Positions 1 to 7,086 of a stretch of 8,428 bases of DNA are shown one piece after another. Each line of letters begins with the position of its first letter. Position 1 is the first letter of the stretch. The notes under the pieces were generated by a model. It had not been told where the DNA came from. It was given only the letters and a program-made list of their open reading frames with translations, and ran no database searches. The stretch is taken from positions 1 through 8,428 of the forward strand of contig DICP01000035.1 of assembly GCA_002417685.1 (NCBI GenBank), written 5' to 3'. The DNA comes from Candidatus Mesolinea sp. UBA5823. Its GTDB lineage: Bacteria; Chloroflexota; Anaerolineae; Anaerolineales; Anaerolineaceae. Both the position numbers and the translations under genes were made by a program.

Positions 1-58
1 GCGGAGGACAGGCGAGTCGCGCTGGGGGCATATAAATTTTTTCCAAAATTCATTTCGT

Positions 59-87
59 TTTCGAAGGTATCTTTCTAGAGATATAAT
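59..87 (+). promoter_or_regulatory. Probable sigma-70 type promoter for the SGNH esterase gene
   Basis: A perfect TATAAT -10 box lies at 82-87. Seventeen bases upstream, at 59-64, is only a weak -35 match (TTTCGA against TTGACA), and there is no TGn extension. Transcription would start near 94, giving a leader of about 25 bases that carries a strong ribosome binding site (AGGTGGAG, 106-113) five bases before the ATG at 119. The surrounding 30-105 region is clearly AT-rich, as expected of a promoter, and holds a small AATTTT/AAAATT inverted repeat (35-40 and 45-50) of unknown meaning. The -10 box is convincing by position and the -35 box is not, so a regulator may help or the match may be chance. 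Confidence 0.5.
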
Positions 88-118
88 CATAAAACGCTAC
101 TTTATAGGTGGAGCATTT

Positions 119-817
119 ATGAAAATCGAACAGAACAGCCGCTTAGTATTTATTGGAGATTCCATTACAGATTGTGGAAGAGCTATTCCTATTGGAGAAG
201 GCAGCGGTTTAGGCAACGGCTATGTCAGTTTGGTGAACGCTTTTTTACAAGCATATTACCCGGAGCGAAAAATCCGCGTGACCAATATGTGGACGAGTGG
301 TAATACCATCCGGGACTTGAAAGCTCGCTGGCAGCGTGATGTCATCTCCCTAGCGCCGAATTGGTTGGGTATCTTGATCGGTATCAATGACGTCTGGCGG
401 CATTTCGATTCGGCATTACAGCCGGAAATCCAGGTTTCACTTCAGGAATACCAATCTACGCTATTAGCCTTAACACAGGCGGTTCGCCCAAGCTTAAAAG
501 GATTAGTGATCATGTCTCCTTATTTTTTGGAGACAAACAAAAAAGAACCCATGCGCCAGATGATGGATGATTACGGCCAGGCTGCAGCAGAGGTTGCCCA
601 AGAGGTCGGTGCAATCTTCGTCGACACCCAGGGTGCCTTCGATCACTACCTTGAAGTGCAGCATTCCATGAGCCTAAGCGGAGATCGTATTCACCTCAAT
701 TTAACTGGTCATCTACTGATTGCGCAAGCTTTTCTTTGCGCAGTTGACTTTGAATGGCAGCTGCTCAGATGCCAGTATGTTCACGAAGATACAGTGGATA
801 CCTCCGGAAAAGTTTAG
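119..817 (+). CDS. SGNH/GDSL-family esterase (lysophospholipase L1-like / carbohydrate acetylesterase-like)
   Basis: This 232-residue hydrolase has the SGNH blocks in order. GDSITD at 13-18 gives nucleophile Ser15. Gly61 in NMWTSGNT is the block II oxyanion glycine. GIND at 88-91 gives Asn90. DRIH at 189-192 gives the catalytic Asp189 and His192. Length is usual for the single-domain family. No signal peptide or membrane segment is visible, so it should act in the cytoplasm. The ATG start is supported by AGGTGGAG five bases upstream and by GDSI falling close to the N terminus, as is normal. The family cleaves acyl esters. Close types include rhamnogalacturonan and xylan acetylesterases, so removal of acetyl groups from imported oligosaccharides is a reasonable inference beside the convergent mannosidase and glucosidase genes. 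Substrate is not determined by sequence, and a lipid or thioester substrate remains possible. Confidence 0.93.
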   Translation: MKIEQNSRLVFIGDSITDCGRAIPIGEGSGLGNGYVSLVNAFLQAYYPERKIRVTNMWTSGNTIRDLKARWQRDVISLAPNWLGILIGINDVWRHFDSALQPEIQVSLQEYQSTLLALTQAVRPSLKGLVIMSPYFLETNKKEPMRQMMDDYGQAAAEVAQEVGAIFVDTQGAFDHYLEVQHSMSLSGDRIHLNLTGHLLIAQAFLCAVDFEWQLLRCQYVHEDTVDTSGKV

Positions 818-932
818 TCAGTCTGATCCCATAATGGGTTCACAAAACTTAGCCTATTTTATCCGTAAATTTAAAGTGTATGCTACCTATGCGCAAACCA
901 ATGGAATTTTAAAAAGACGAATTGGGGATTCT

Positions 933-1274
933 ATGCAACCTGCTCATCATCTAAATCAACCCACAGCGCTTGAGAAAGCCTTTCACCGCGACATGCTCCA
1001 GATTTATCAGCGGGCAAAAGAAGAATGCGGATACAATGCCACCCGCTTCCTTCAGATGGTCGCAAACGATGGCGGACTCAGAACGGCGCAGAAGCTGCTT
1101 GATACGGCTAACCCCTCAGATGGTTTTGTGGAACTTTGGAAAAACCGCCGTCTGGATCTCTCCATGGAAAATCTGGTGCTAAACCCGAAATACCGTTCGT
1201 TGTTTAGCCAACAAGAAATTGAGACTGCCAAGGAGCGGCTCAATGCCTATGGCTTTACCCCACCAGAAGAGTAA
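933..1274 (+). CDS. Small conserved-looking protein of unknown function (113 residues)
   Basis: I do not recognise a named family. The product is soluble and charged with no signal peptide, membrane segment or cysteine pair. It looks mainly alpha-helical: a helix around residues 12-33, a segment containing CGYNATRFLQMV (about 31-42), a GG turn, then AQKLLD and a C-terminal helix ending near NAYGF. From memory, similar segments (FHRDML, CGYNATRF, ...SDGF..LW...LDL..E.LVL.P.Y..LF) occur in many bacteria, alone or at the ends of larger proteins, but I cannot attach a function. The frame is open back to 720, overlapping the esterase gene. I chose ATG 933 because the conserved-looking part begins just after it and GGGG lies six bases upstream, though that is a weak ribosome binding site. 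ATG 834 (146 residues) is the alternative, but its extra N terminus lies in AT-rich sequence and has no Shine-Dalgarno match. It could be cotranscribed with the esterase, 115 bases upstream. Confidence 0.7.
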   Translation: MQPAHHLNQPTALEKAFHRDMLQIYQRAKEECGYNATRFLQMVANDGGLRTAQKLLDTANPSDGFVELWKNRRLDLSMENLVLNPKYRSLFSQQEIETAKERLNAYGFTPPEE

Positions 1275-1338
1275 GGCTGCGACCTTATTAGCCAGTTCCT
1301 AAAAACAAGGTTTATATTTCAAATCGGGCCCCGCTCAT

Positions 1339-1371
1339 AAAAAGCAATCAAGGCTAGTTGCCTAGCCTTGA
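1339..1371 (-). terminator. Rho-independent terminator of the leftward operon
   Basis: A perfect 10-base-pair stem (TCAAGGCTAG at 1348-1357, CTAGCCTTGA at 1362-1371) closes a four-base loop. Read leftward, the stem is followed after TTGC by five T residues (plus-strand A run 1339-1343). It starts 31 bases past the GH3 stop codon, the right place to end the leftward transcript. On the plus strand the stem is followed by GCGTGATTC rather than a T run, so it is a poorer terminator for the rightward genes, although the hairpin would still form and could protect that transcript's 3' end. Confidence 0.85.
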
Positions 1372-1402
1372 GCGTGATTCAGTTTTACAAATTCGCGTTG
1401 AG

Positions 1403-3685
1403 TTACGCTTCGAAGACTTCGTCTAACATCGCTTGCACAATCTCCTCAGGTGGTAAAGGTAAATCCTTTTGAGAAAACATCAGCACCGAGAGTAAAGGCA
1501 TGTCCTTCACAAATTCAAGGGTGCCCATTTCAATTCCGCCTTCGGTATCTTCTATCTCTTTGATATCCTTTTGTGGTCCACGGGATATCATCTGCTCAAT
1601 GATAGGTGCAATAACTTCCTTTCCGCGCGGATCCTGCATCCATTCGGCAATGGTCGATTCCTTATTTAGCAGGCTGGGCAGAACTAGTGTCGATTCCAAG
1701 TTTACGTTCACCTTCTGGCGTATATCTGCAGAGGAAGCGCCGACCAAGATTTCAAATTCACCGCTTTCGGTGATCCAGCGATGATAGCCTGGATGATAAA
1801 AAGCGAATGCCCTAAAATCCAAGGGAATAGTTACAGTTTTAGTTTCTCCGGGCTGTAGTTCAACTTTTGTAAAGCCTTTTAGCTCTTTCTTGGGCCGGCG
1901 CAAACTACATTTCTGGTCGTGCACGTAAACCTGGATTATTTCTTTGCCGGGGACCTGACCATTGTTCTTGACATCTACTGATACCACCACACCATCAATA
2001 TCTTTGAATGATTGTTGCGAGACTTTTAGATTGCTATATTCAAAGCTGGTGTAACTCAGCCCAAACCCGAATGGGAATTGCACTGGGACTTGCTTCTCAT
2101 CGTAGTAGCGGTAACCGATAAACATGCCTTCACCATAGTACACCTTGCCAGCTTCTCCTGGCCAATTAATATAAGCTGGTGTATCCTCGAGCCGAATCGG
2201 GAAGGTCTCAGAAAGCTTTCCGCTTGGGTTCACCTTACCAAACAGGATTTCCGCAACAGCGGTGCCTCCCGCTTGCCCCATCATCCAGCCTTCCAACACA
2301 GCGGCAACACCTTCAACCCAATCTTGCATCGCAACCGCAGCTCCATTATTGAGTACTACCACGTTATTCGGCTGAGCATTAGCCACCGCCTTGATGAGCG
2401 CCACCTGCTGCTGGGTGAGGTCAATATTCTGGCGGTCATAGCCTTCAGATTCGATATATGTTGGCAAAGCAATGAAGAGGATGGCTGCATCGGCTGCAAC
2501 TGCTTCTGCTACCGCGGCATCAATCAGATCCTGACGGAAATCCTCTCCTTTAGGATACCCCTCGCTATAACTAAACTCTATATCGCTCGCCGTCTTTTCC
2601 AGTTCTTCCAGAGGAATCGATACTTTCGTCGGGTTCACATGCGAGCTCCCGCCGCCCTGAAAATGTGGAGACTTCGCTCCGCGGCCAATCACGGCAATTT
2701 TGCGCTGACCCTTTAGCGGGAGCAAGCCATTGTTCTTCAGTAGAACCATGCCCTCAGAGGCAACTTTTCCTGCTAATTGGTGGTGCGCTTCCTGGTCGAA
2801 TTCACCACCTTTAGGTGTTTGCTGAGCTTTAAAAATAATCTTTAGGATGCGCCGAACCGACTCATCCACAATGGCTTCGTCCAGTTCCCCCTTGCGAACA
2901 GCCTCCACAGCTGCTCTTACCCTTGTTTCTTGAGGACCTGGCATCTCCAGATCAAGCCCGCCCTTGAAAGACGCTACCCGGTCGTGCACAGCACCCCAGT
3001 CGGAGACCACCAAACCCTCAAAAGCCCAATCCTGCTTGAGTATCTTGGAAAGCAGCTCATAATTCTCGGAGGCATATGTACCGTTCAGTTTGTTATAAGA
3101 GCACATCACCGTCCAGGGTTTGGCTTGCTTGACGGCTTTTTCAAAGGCTGTCAAGTAAATTTCGTGTAAAGTGCGCTCATCAATTTCCGAGCTAATCGAA
3201 AAGCGCTGATATTCCTGATTGTTCCCTGCAAAGTGCTTTAATGAGGTTCCCACACCTCGCTTTTGCACGCCTTCGATAAAGTGAGCAGCCATTTCCCCAG
3301 CTAAATATGGATCTTCAGAAAAGTATTCAAAATTACGCCCACAAAGCGGGGAGCGTTTCATGTTCGTACCCGGACCAAGGATTACATCCACATTTTGCGC
3401 AATGCACTCCTCTGCAATGGCTTCACCCATCTGTTGCACCAATTCAGTGTTCCAGGTGGAAGAAACGCAGGAAGCAGTCGGGAAACACGTGGCTGGCAGG
3501 CTCCGCTGATCAGGATCGTTCATATCTGGCACGTGGCGCAATCCGTTCGGGCCATCCGATACAGTCATCGCGGGAACACCTAAGCGCTCGATCGGAGTTG
3601 TATTCCAGAATGAAGCCCCGATGCACAATCCGACTTTTTCTTCCAAGGTCATTTTCTTGATGATTTCTTCGATTTGTTCTGACAT
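1403..3685 (-). CDS. Glycoside hydrolase family 3 enzyme, probable cytoplasmic beta-glucosidase
   Basis: This 760-residue GH3 enzyme should hydrolyse terminal beta-glucosidic bonds with retention. The N-terminal barrel domain (about 8-290) has SDGPNGLR (43-50), GRNFEYFSEDP (116-126), KHFAGNN (150-156) and VVSDWG (226-231), which makes Asp229 the nucleophile. The second alpha/beta domain (about 305-500) has the SEGYDR motif (413-418), with Glu414 the likely acid/base, and the usual GGTAVAEILFG and NPSGKLSETFP segments. A fibronectin III-like domain follows (about 578-650). The last 95 residues form a helical tail seen in some bacterial GH3 proteins. There is no PA14 insertion and no signal peptide, so it is intracellular. 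The ATG has AGGAGA five bases upstream, and the gene begins 15 bases after the mannosidase stop, so the two are cotranscribed. GH3 members also include beta-xylosidases and beta-N-acetylhexosaminidases. Domain order favours glucosidase, but exact specificity is uncertain. Confidence 0.94.
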   Translation of the reverse strand: MSEQIEEIIKKMTLEEKVGLCIGASFWNTTPIERLGVPAMTVSDGPNGLRHVPDMNDPDQRSLPATCFPTASCVSSTWNTELVQQMGEAIAEECIAQNVDVILGPGTNMKRSPLCGRNFEYFSEDPYLAGEMAAHFIEGVQKRGVGTSLKHFAGNNQEYQRFSISSEIDERTLHEIYLTAFEKAVKQAKPWTVMCSYNKLNGTYASENYELLSKILKQDWAFEGLVVSDWGAVHDRVASFKGGLDLEMPGPQETRVRAAVEAVRKGELDEAIVDESVRRILKIIFKAQQTPKGGEFDQEAHHQLAGKVASEGMVLLKNNGLLPLKGQRKIAVIGRGAKSPHFQGGGSSHVNPTKVSIPLEELEKTASDIEFSYSEGYPKGEDFRQDLIDAAVAEAVAADAAILFIALPTYIESEGYDRQNIDLTQQQVALIKAVANAQPNNVVVLNNGAAVAMQDWVEGVAAVLEGWMMGQAGGTAVAEILFGKVNPSGKLSETFPIRLEDTPAYINWPGEAGKVYYGEGMFIGYRYYDEKQVPVQFPFGFGLSYTSFEYSNLKVSQQSFKDIDGVVVSVDVKNNGQVPGKEIIQVYVHDQKCSLRRPKKELKGFTKVELQPGETKTVTIPLDFRAFAFYHPGYHRWITESGEFEILVGASSADIRQKVNVNLESTLVLPSLLNKESTIAEWMQDPRGKEVIAPIIEQMISRGPQKDIKEIEDTEGGIEMGTLEFVKDMPLLSVLMFSQKDLPLPPEEIVQAMLDEVFEA

Positions 3686-3700
3686 TTTTCTCTCCTATAT

Positions 3701-6181
3701 TTAAGCATTTGCCGCATGTGCGTACGTGTCATACACAGAGCGGATTTTCAACGCGGATTGGATTTCTGTTACCTCCCAGCCAGCTGGAACAGGAACAGTA
3801 ACGCTGATCGATCGTTTGGCCGGCAGGTCAAAGTAATTATCACTGAACACAGCTTCTTCCCCCTCAAAGGTCAACTCAACCAGCCGGCTAAGAGAAGCAG
3901 CGGTCAGGGTTATATGCGCTGTCTCATTTTCCACTTTGACCTGAGCGCTAATCTCTGGTTCCTTGAGTTCTAAGTGTTTGCTTGGGGCAAAGTAGGCTGT
4001 CTGCCGGCTCACCATCTGCTCCCCCTGCCAAAGCTCAGCAATAAACACTAAACTTCTAGCAAGATCTGGGTCATCCTTCAAAATTGTAGAAAAGTCTACC
4101 TCGCAGAGCTTCATAGCTTGCATGGGCTCAGCGGTTACCTTTTGAAATCCTGTTTTGGCTACATCCCCATCCAATGTCTCGAGCGACCAAGTAAGTGTGC
4201 CTTCCCAGGTTTCGCGTAATTCGTTCGTGATGTAAACAGTCTGCACCGGTGGTGCATCTTCTATGGAGAGCAATACTGGCGCATAAAAGCGCTTCGCCGC
4301 ATAGTGGAGTGCTTTCCAGCGTCCGAAGTAATCGAGGCTGGACCAAGATGCCACCGGCCAGCAGTCATTGAGCTGCCAATAAAGGATCCCAGAGACCCGC
4401 TCTGGATGCCGGCGCCAGTGCTCAGCGCCGTACCGAATGCCCTCCGCCTGCAAGACCATGCTCAGATAAACCAGCGATTCAAAATCCTTAGGCAAACGGA
4501 AGCTATCAAGCATTTGGGCGATGATCAATTGGTTGCCGCTGGCATTCTTCTGGTGGCACTCCATGATATATGAGGTCATATTCCAGTCTTTTTCCTCGGC
4601 AAAACTACGGATAGTCTCCATTGGCGGGAGCGCCTGAAAACCAAACTCACTCATAAAGCGCGGGAGCTGTGTGCGATAAGCGCTGAAGGGTTTACGCCCA
4701 TGCCAAACTTCCCAATAATGAGAGTCGCCTTGTTCTTGACCGTTAGGATCCTGAAAAGCCACCCCAGAAGAAGGCGAGCTGGGCCAATAAGCGTGATCTG
4801 GATCTTCTGAGGCAATCCATGCTGGTAGAAGTTGATGAAAAAACTGAGTGTAGGCAGCTTTGATCGGTTCGAGGTTTATTCCCGGCCATTCCCAACCCAC
4901 TAAGCCCCATTCCATCTCATTATTGCCGCACCATAACGCTAAGCTGGCATGGTGGCGCAATCTGCGCACATTTTCCAGCACTTCTTGATGAACATTCTCC
5001 AAAAAATCTGGCTCATCCAGCGGATAAACGCTGCAGGAAAATATGCACTCCTGCCAGACTAAGATCCCTAAGCGGTCACATAATTCATAAAAGCGGTCAT
5101 CTTCATAGAACCCACCTCCCCAAACCCGCAGCATATTCTGATGTGTAAGTACAGCATCCCTTAGCAGCTTTTCCAACCTTTCGTACGTGATGCGTGTCGG
5201 AAAAGAATCCGCTGGGATCCAATTAGAACCTTTGGCAATAATTGGTTGCCCATTGACTACAAAAGTGAATGACTTACCCCAAGCATCAGGTTCCTGGCGC
5301 AGCTCAATTGTTCTTAAGCCAATCTGATAAACCTTTTCATCTTCGGCTTGTTTACCTTTTAGGCTGATCTGCACTTGATAGAGCGGTTGCTCTCCATAAC
5401 CATTGGGCCACCAAAGCTGCGGATGGTCGATGACGATAATAGCTTTAGCGCACTGGATTTCATCAACAGAAGCTGCTGTCTCCCATACTTCGCCTTTTGG
5501 AGAAGTAACTTGCATGAAAACGTCATACTCTCGTTGCTGCCAGGCTTGGATAGCAACCTCTGCCTCCAGCCGGACTTGATTTTCAGTGTGGAATTGACGC
5601 AAGTGAACGTTCTCGATACGGGCATCATCGGTGCCCTCCAAACGAATGTCTTTCCAAATCCCGATAGGCGGGAGCTGCGGACCCCAATCCCAACCAAATT
5701 GACAGGGAGCTTTACGCAAGTGTGGCGCACCAGGTAAACCTTGGGGAACCCCTTGCATGTGGCGCACCTTCTCCCGCTCAGCGCAGTAACGCACCGGTGA
5801 GCTGAAAGTAATACCAATTTCATTATTCTCAGGTTTTAGGAGATCTTTCACATCCCAGCGGAACTGGCGGAACATATTGGCTGTGCTTCCTAAGATAACC
5901 CCATTCAGGCTTACCGTCGCTAAGGTATCCAAGCCGTCACAGACCAAGTCAATGTGGGCTCGCTGACCAAGTTCTTCATCTACCGAAAAGATGCGCCGAT
6001 ATTCCCAATCGGATTCTGCAACCCATTGGACCTTTTTCTCGTTATCCCCGACGAAAGGATCGGGGATGTTGCCTAACGCTAATAAATCAGTATGCACTCC
6101 ACCGGGTACCGTCGCTGGTGCCCACTGATCCATGCCAACCTGGCGGAATTCCCACGTTCCTGTAAGCATTTGTGTTTTCAT
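3701..6181 (-). CDS. Glycoside hydrolase family 2 beta-mannosidase
   Basis: This 826-residue enzyme releases beta-D-mannose from the non-reducing end of manno-oligosaccharides. Length fits bacterial GH2 mannosidases. The N-terminal sugar-binding jelly-roll (about 1-180) includes GLDTLATVSLNG (83-94) and the beta-mannosidase hallmark FGWDWGP (162-168). An Ig-like domain follows (about 185-290), then the catalytic barrel (about 295-620) with LRVWGGGFYE (351-360), WCGNNEMEW (417-425; acid/base Glu422) and MSEFGFQALP (510-519; nucleophile Glu512), and YWQLNDCWPVASW (601-613). C-terminal beta-sandwich domains run from about 640. Without a signal peptide it is cytoplasmic and needs imported oligosaccharide. 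AAGGAG lies 11 bases before the ATG, a slightly long spacing, but no in-frame start is nearer. It sits 77 bases after the oppF-like gene and 15 bases before the GH3 gene. The FGWDWGP and SEFGFQ motifs distinguish it from beta-galactosidase and beta-glucuronidase. Confidence 0.95.
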   Translation of the reverse strand: MKTQMLTGTWEFRQVGMDQWAPATVPGGVHTDLLALGNIPDPFVGDNEKKVQWVAESDWEYRRIFSVDEELGQRAHIDLVCDGLDTLATVSLNGVILGSTANMFRQFRWDVKDLLKPENNEIGITFSSPVRYCAEREKVRHMQGVPQGLPGAPHLRKAPCQFGWDWGPQLPPIGIWKDIRLEGTDDARIENVHLRQFHTENQVRLEAEVAIQAWQQREYDVFMQVTSPKGEVWETAASVDEIQCAKAIIVIDHPQLWWPNGYGEQPLYQVQISLKGKQAEDEKVYQIGLRTIELRQEPDAWGKSFTFVVNGQPIIAKGSNWIPADSFPTRITYERLEKLLRDAVLTHQNMLRVWGGGFYEDDRFYELCDRLGILVWQECIFSCSVYPLDEPDFLENVHQEVLENVRRLRHHASLALWCGNNEMEWGLVGWEWPGINLEPIKAAYTQFFHQLLPAWIASEDPDHAYWPSSPSSGVAFQDPNGQEQGDSHYWEVWHGRKPFSAYRTQLPRFMSEFGFQALPPMETIRSFAEEKDWNMTSYIMECHQKNASGNQLIIAQMLDSFRLPKDFESLVYLSMVLQAEGIRYGAEHWRRHPERVSGILYWQLNDCWPVASWSSLDYFGRWKALHYAAKRFYAPVLLSIEDAPPVQTVYITNELRETWEGTLTWSLETLDGDVAKTGFQKVTAEPMQAMKLCEVDFSTILKDDPDLARSLVFIAELWQGEQMVSRQTAYFAPSKHLELKEPEISAQVKVENETAHITLTAASLSRLVELTFEGEEAVFSDNYFDLPAKRSISVTVPVPAGWEVTEIQSALKIRSVYDTYAHAANA

Positions 6182-6242
6182 GCAAAAATATGCTCCTTCT
6201 TGTCAGGCTATAGTTTCCAAATGATGTAGATAAACAGTCGTT

Positions 6243-6264
6243 GAATAGAAATACCATTCTATTC
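6243..6264. repeat. 8-base inverted repeat, possible operator or RNA hairpin
   Basis: GAATAGAA (6243-6250) and TTCTATTC (6257-6264) are perfect inverted copies around the six-base spacer ATACCA. The repeat straddles the stop codon of the oppF-like gene and lies upstream of the beta-mannosidase start. A further GAATAG copy begins at 6269. The stem is AT-rich and is not followed by a T run in either direction, so a terminator is unlikely. It could be a DNA site for a dimeric regulator, an RNA hairpin tuning expression between transporter and enzyme genes, or chance. I see no clear promoter between it and the mannosidase start. Confidence 0.4.
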
Positions 6265-7086
6265 TGTGGAATAGACCACTGTCGAGAGATCCCATTCCTC
6301 ACGGATCTTGGGGACATCGCTGATCAACCGTTTAGTGTAGGCTTCCTTGGGGTGTAATATTACTTCCTCAGCTGTTCCGCTTTCCACAATCCTTCCCTTT
6401 TTCATGATGTAGACCGTCTGAGAAAGATAATAAGCCAAACCGATATCATGCGTAATAAAAATTAGGGTAGTGCCTTCTTCCGCATTCAATTTCAGGAGCA
6501 TATCCAAGATCGTTGCTCTTGAACAGGCATCGATCATCGAGGTAGGTTCGTCTGCGATTAAGATCTTAGGCTTGAGCAAGAATACGCGCGCAATCATCAA
6601 CCGCTGCATCTGCCCGCCTGAAAGTTCAAAAGGATATTTATTGGTCAGTTCCTCGAACTTCATATTGACGAATCTGCAAGCTTCACTCATCATGTGAACT
6701 TTTTCTTCTCGGGAGATGTTTTTTCCATCTCGCATGTTAATGCAATCCAAAAGAACATCATCGATTTTCCGGAAGATATTAAAGGAGGAGTATGGGTCCT
6801 GAAAAATGGCTTGAATATCTTTCCAATATTCCAACCGTTTTTTGTGAGTGCTGATATCCCGCTCATTGCCTAAAAAGTAAATCTCACCCTCTGTTGGTTC
6901 CGTGAGACCTAAAAGCAACTTTGCTAAAGTGGTTTTCCCACTACCCGACTCGCCCACAATCGAGACGATTTCTTTATTGTGAATCTCAAGCGACACATGA
7001 TCAACAGCAAGTGTTTTGGTACGCCCCATACCATATACTTTCGTCAAATCGACACACTTAAGGCATGACCCCGAACCGTTATCCAT
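6259..7086 (-). CDS. Opp/Dpp-family ABC transporter ATP-binding protein, OppF-like
   Basis: This 275-residue cytoplasmic ATPase powers an importer of the oligopeptide family as partner of the OppD-like ATPase. Visible motifs are Walker A GESGSGKT (45-52), Q-loop Gln96 in FQDPYSSFN, signature LSGGQMQR (155-162), Walker B KILIADE (174-180) with catalytic Glu180, D-loop SMID (183-186, where SALD is common) and H-loop His213. It keeps the HPKEAYTKRLISDVP segment (245-259) that follows the ATPase core in Opp ATPases, but stops soon after and lacks the cysteine-bearing tail, so it is shorter than classical OppF of about 320 residues. The start ATG overlaps the stop of the upstream ATPase gene by eight bases (ATGGATAA), with AAAGG nine bases upstream, pointing to translational coupling. 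Linkage to GH2 and GH3 genes suggests oligosaccharide rather than peptide import. Related Opp-type systems of Thermotoga carry beta-glucosides and beta-mannosides. Confidence 0.93.
   Translation of the reverse strand: MDNGSGSCLKCVDLTKVYGMGRTKTLAVDHVSLEIHNKEIVSIVGESGSGKTTLAKLLLGLTEPTEGEIYFLGNERDISTHKKRLEYWKDIQAIFQDPYSSFNIFRKIDDVLLDCINMRDGKNISREEKVHMMSEACRFVNMKFEELTNKYPFELSGGQMQRLMIARVFLLKPKILIADEPTSMIDACSRATILDMLLKLNAEEGTTLIFITHDIGLAYYLSQTVYIMKKGRIVESGTAEEVILHPKEAYTKRLISDVPKIREEWDLSTVVYSTE

Noticed and set aside
1..35. A GC-rich left edge that could be the 3' end of an upstream gene (frames ending at 35 or at 78).
   Set aside because: Too short to recognise any protein tail, and two frames compete. 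No call can be supported.
2..118. The esterase frame is open upstream of ATG 119 to the left edge, suggesting a longer protein.
   Set aside because: The stretch is AT-rich, contains a TATAAT box and an ideal ribosome binding site just before ATG 119, and the SGNH block I already sits at the usual distance from that ATG. The open frame is probably chance.
839..890. A possible promoter for the small protein (TTCACA at 839-844, TATGCT at 879-884).
   Set aside because: The spacing between the boxes is 34 bases and neither pairs with a partner at 16-18 bases.
1270..1290. A short inverted repeat (TAAGG ... CCTTA) at the stop of the small protein gene, considered as a terminator.
   Set aside because: The stem is only five pairs plus a G-T wobble and an A-T pair, with no T run after it.
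2078..2716. A 212-codon open frame on the plus strand opposite the GH3 gene, along with several shorter ones there and opposite the GH2 gene.
   Set aside because: They are antisense to clear, motif-complete coding sequence, have no family motifs, and show the low-complexity composition of antisense shadows.
3701..6181. Beta-galactosidase or beta-glucuronidase as the GH2 activity.
   Set aside because: The FGWDWGP and SEFGFQALP motifs and domain layout are those of beta-mannosidases.
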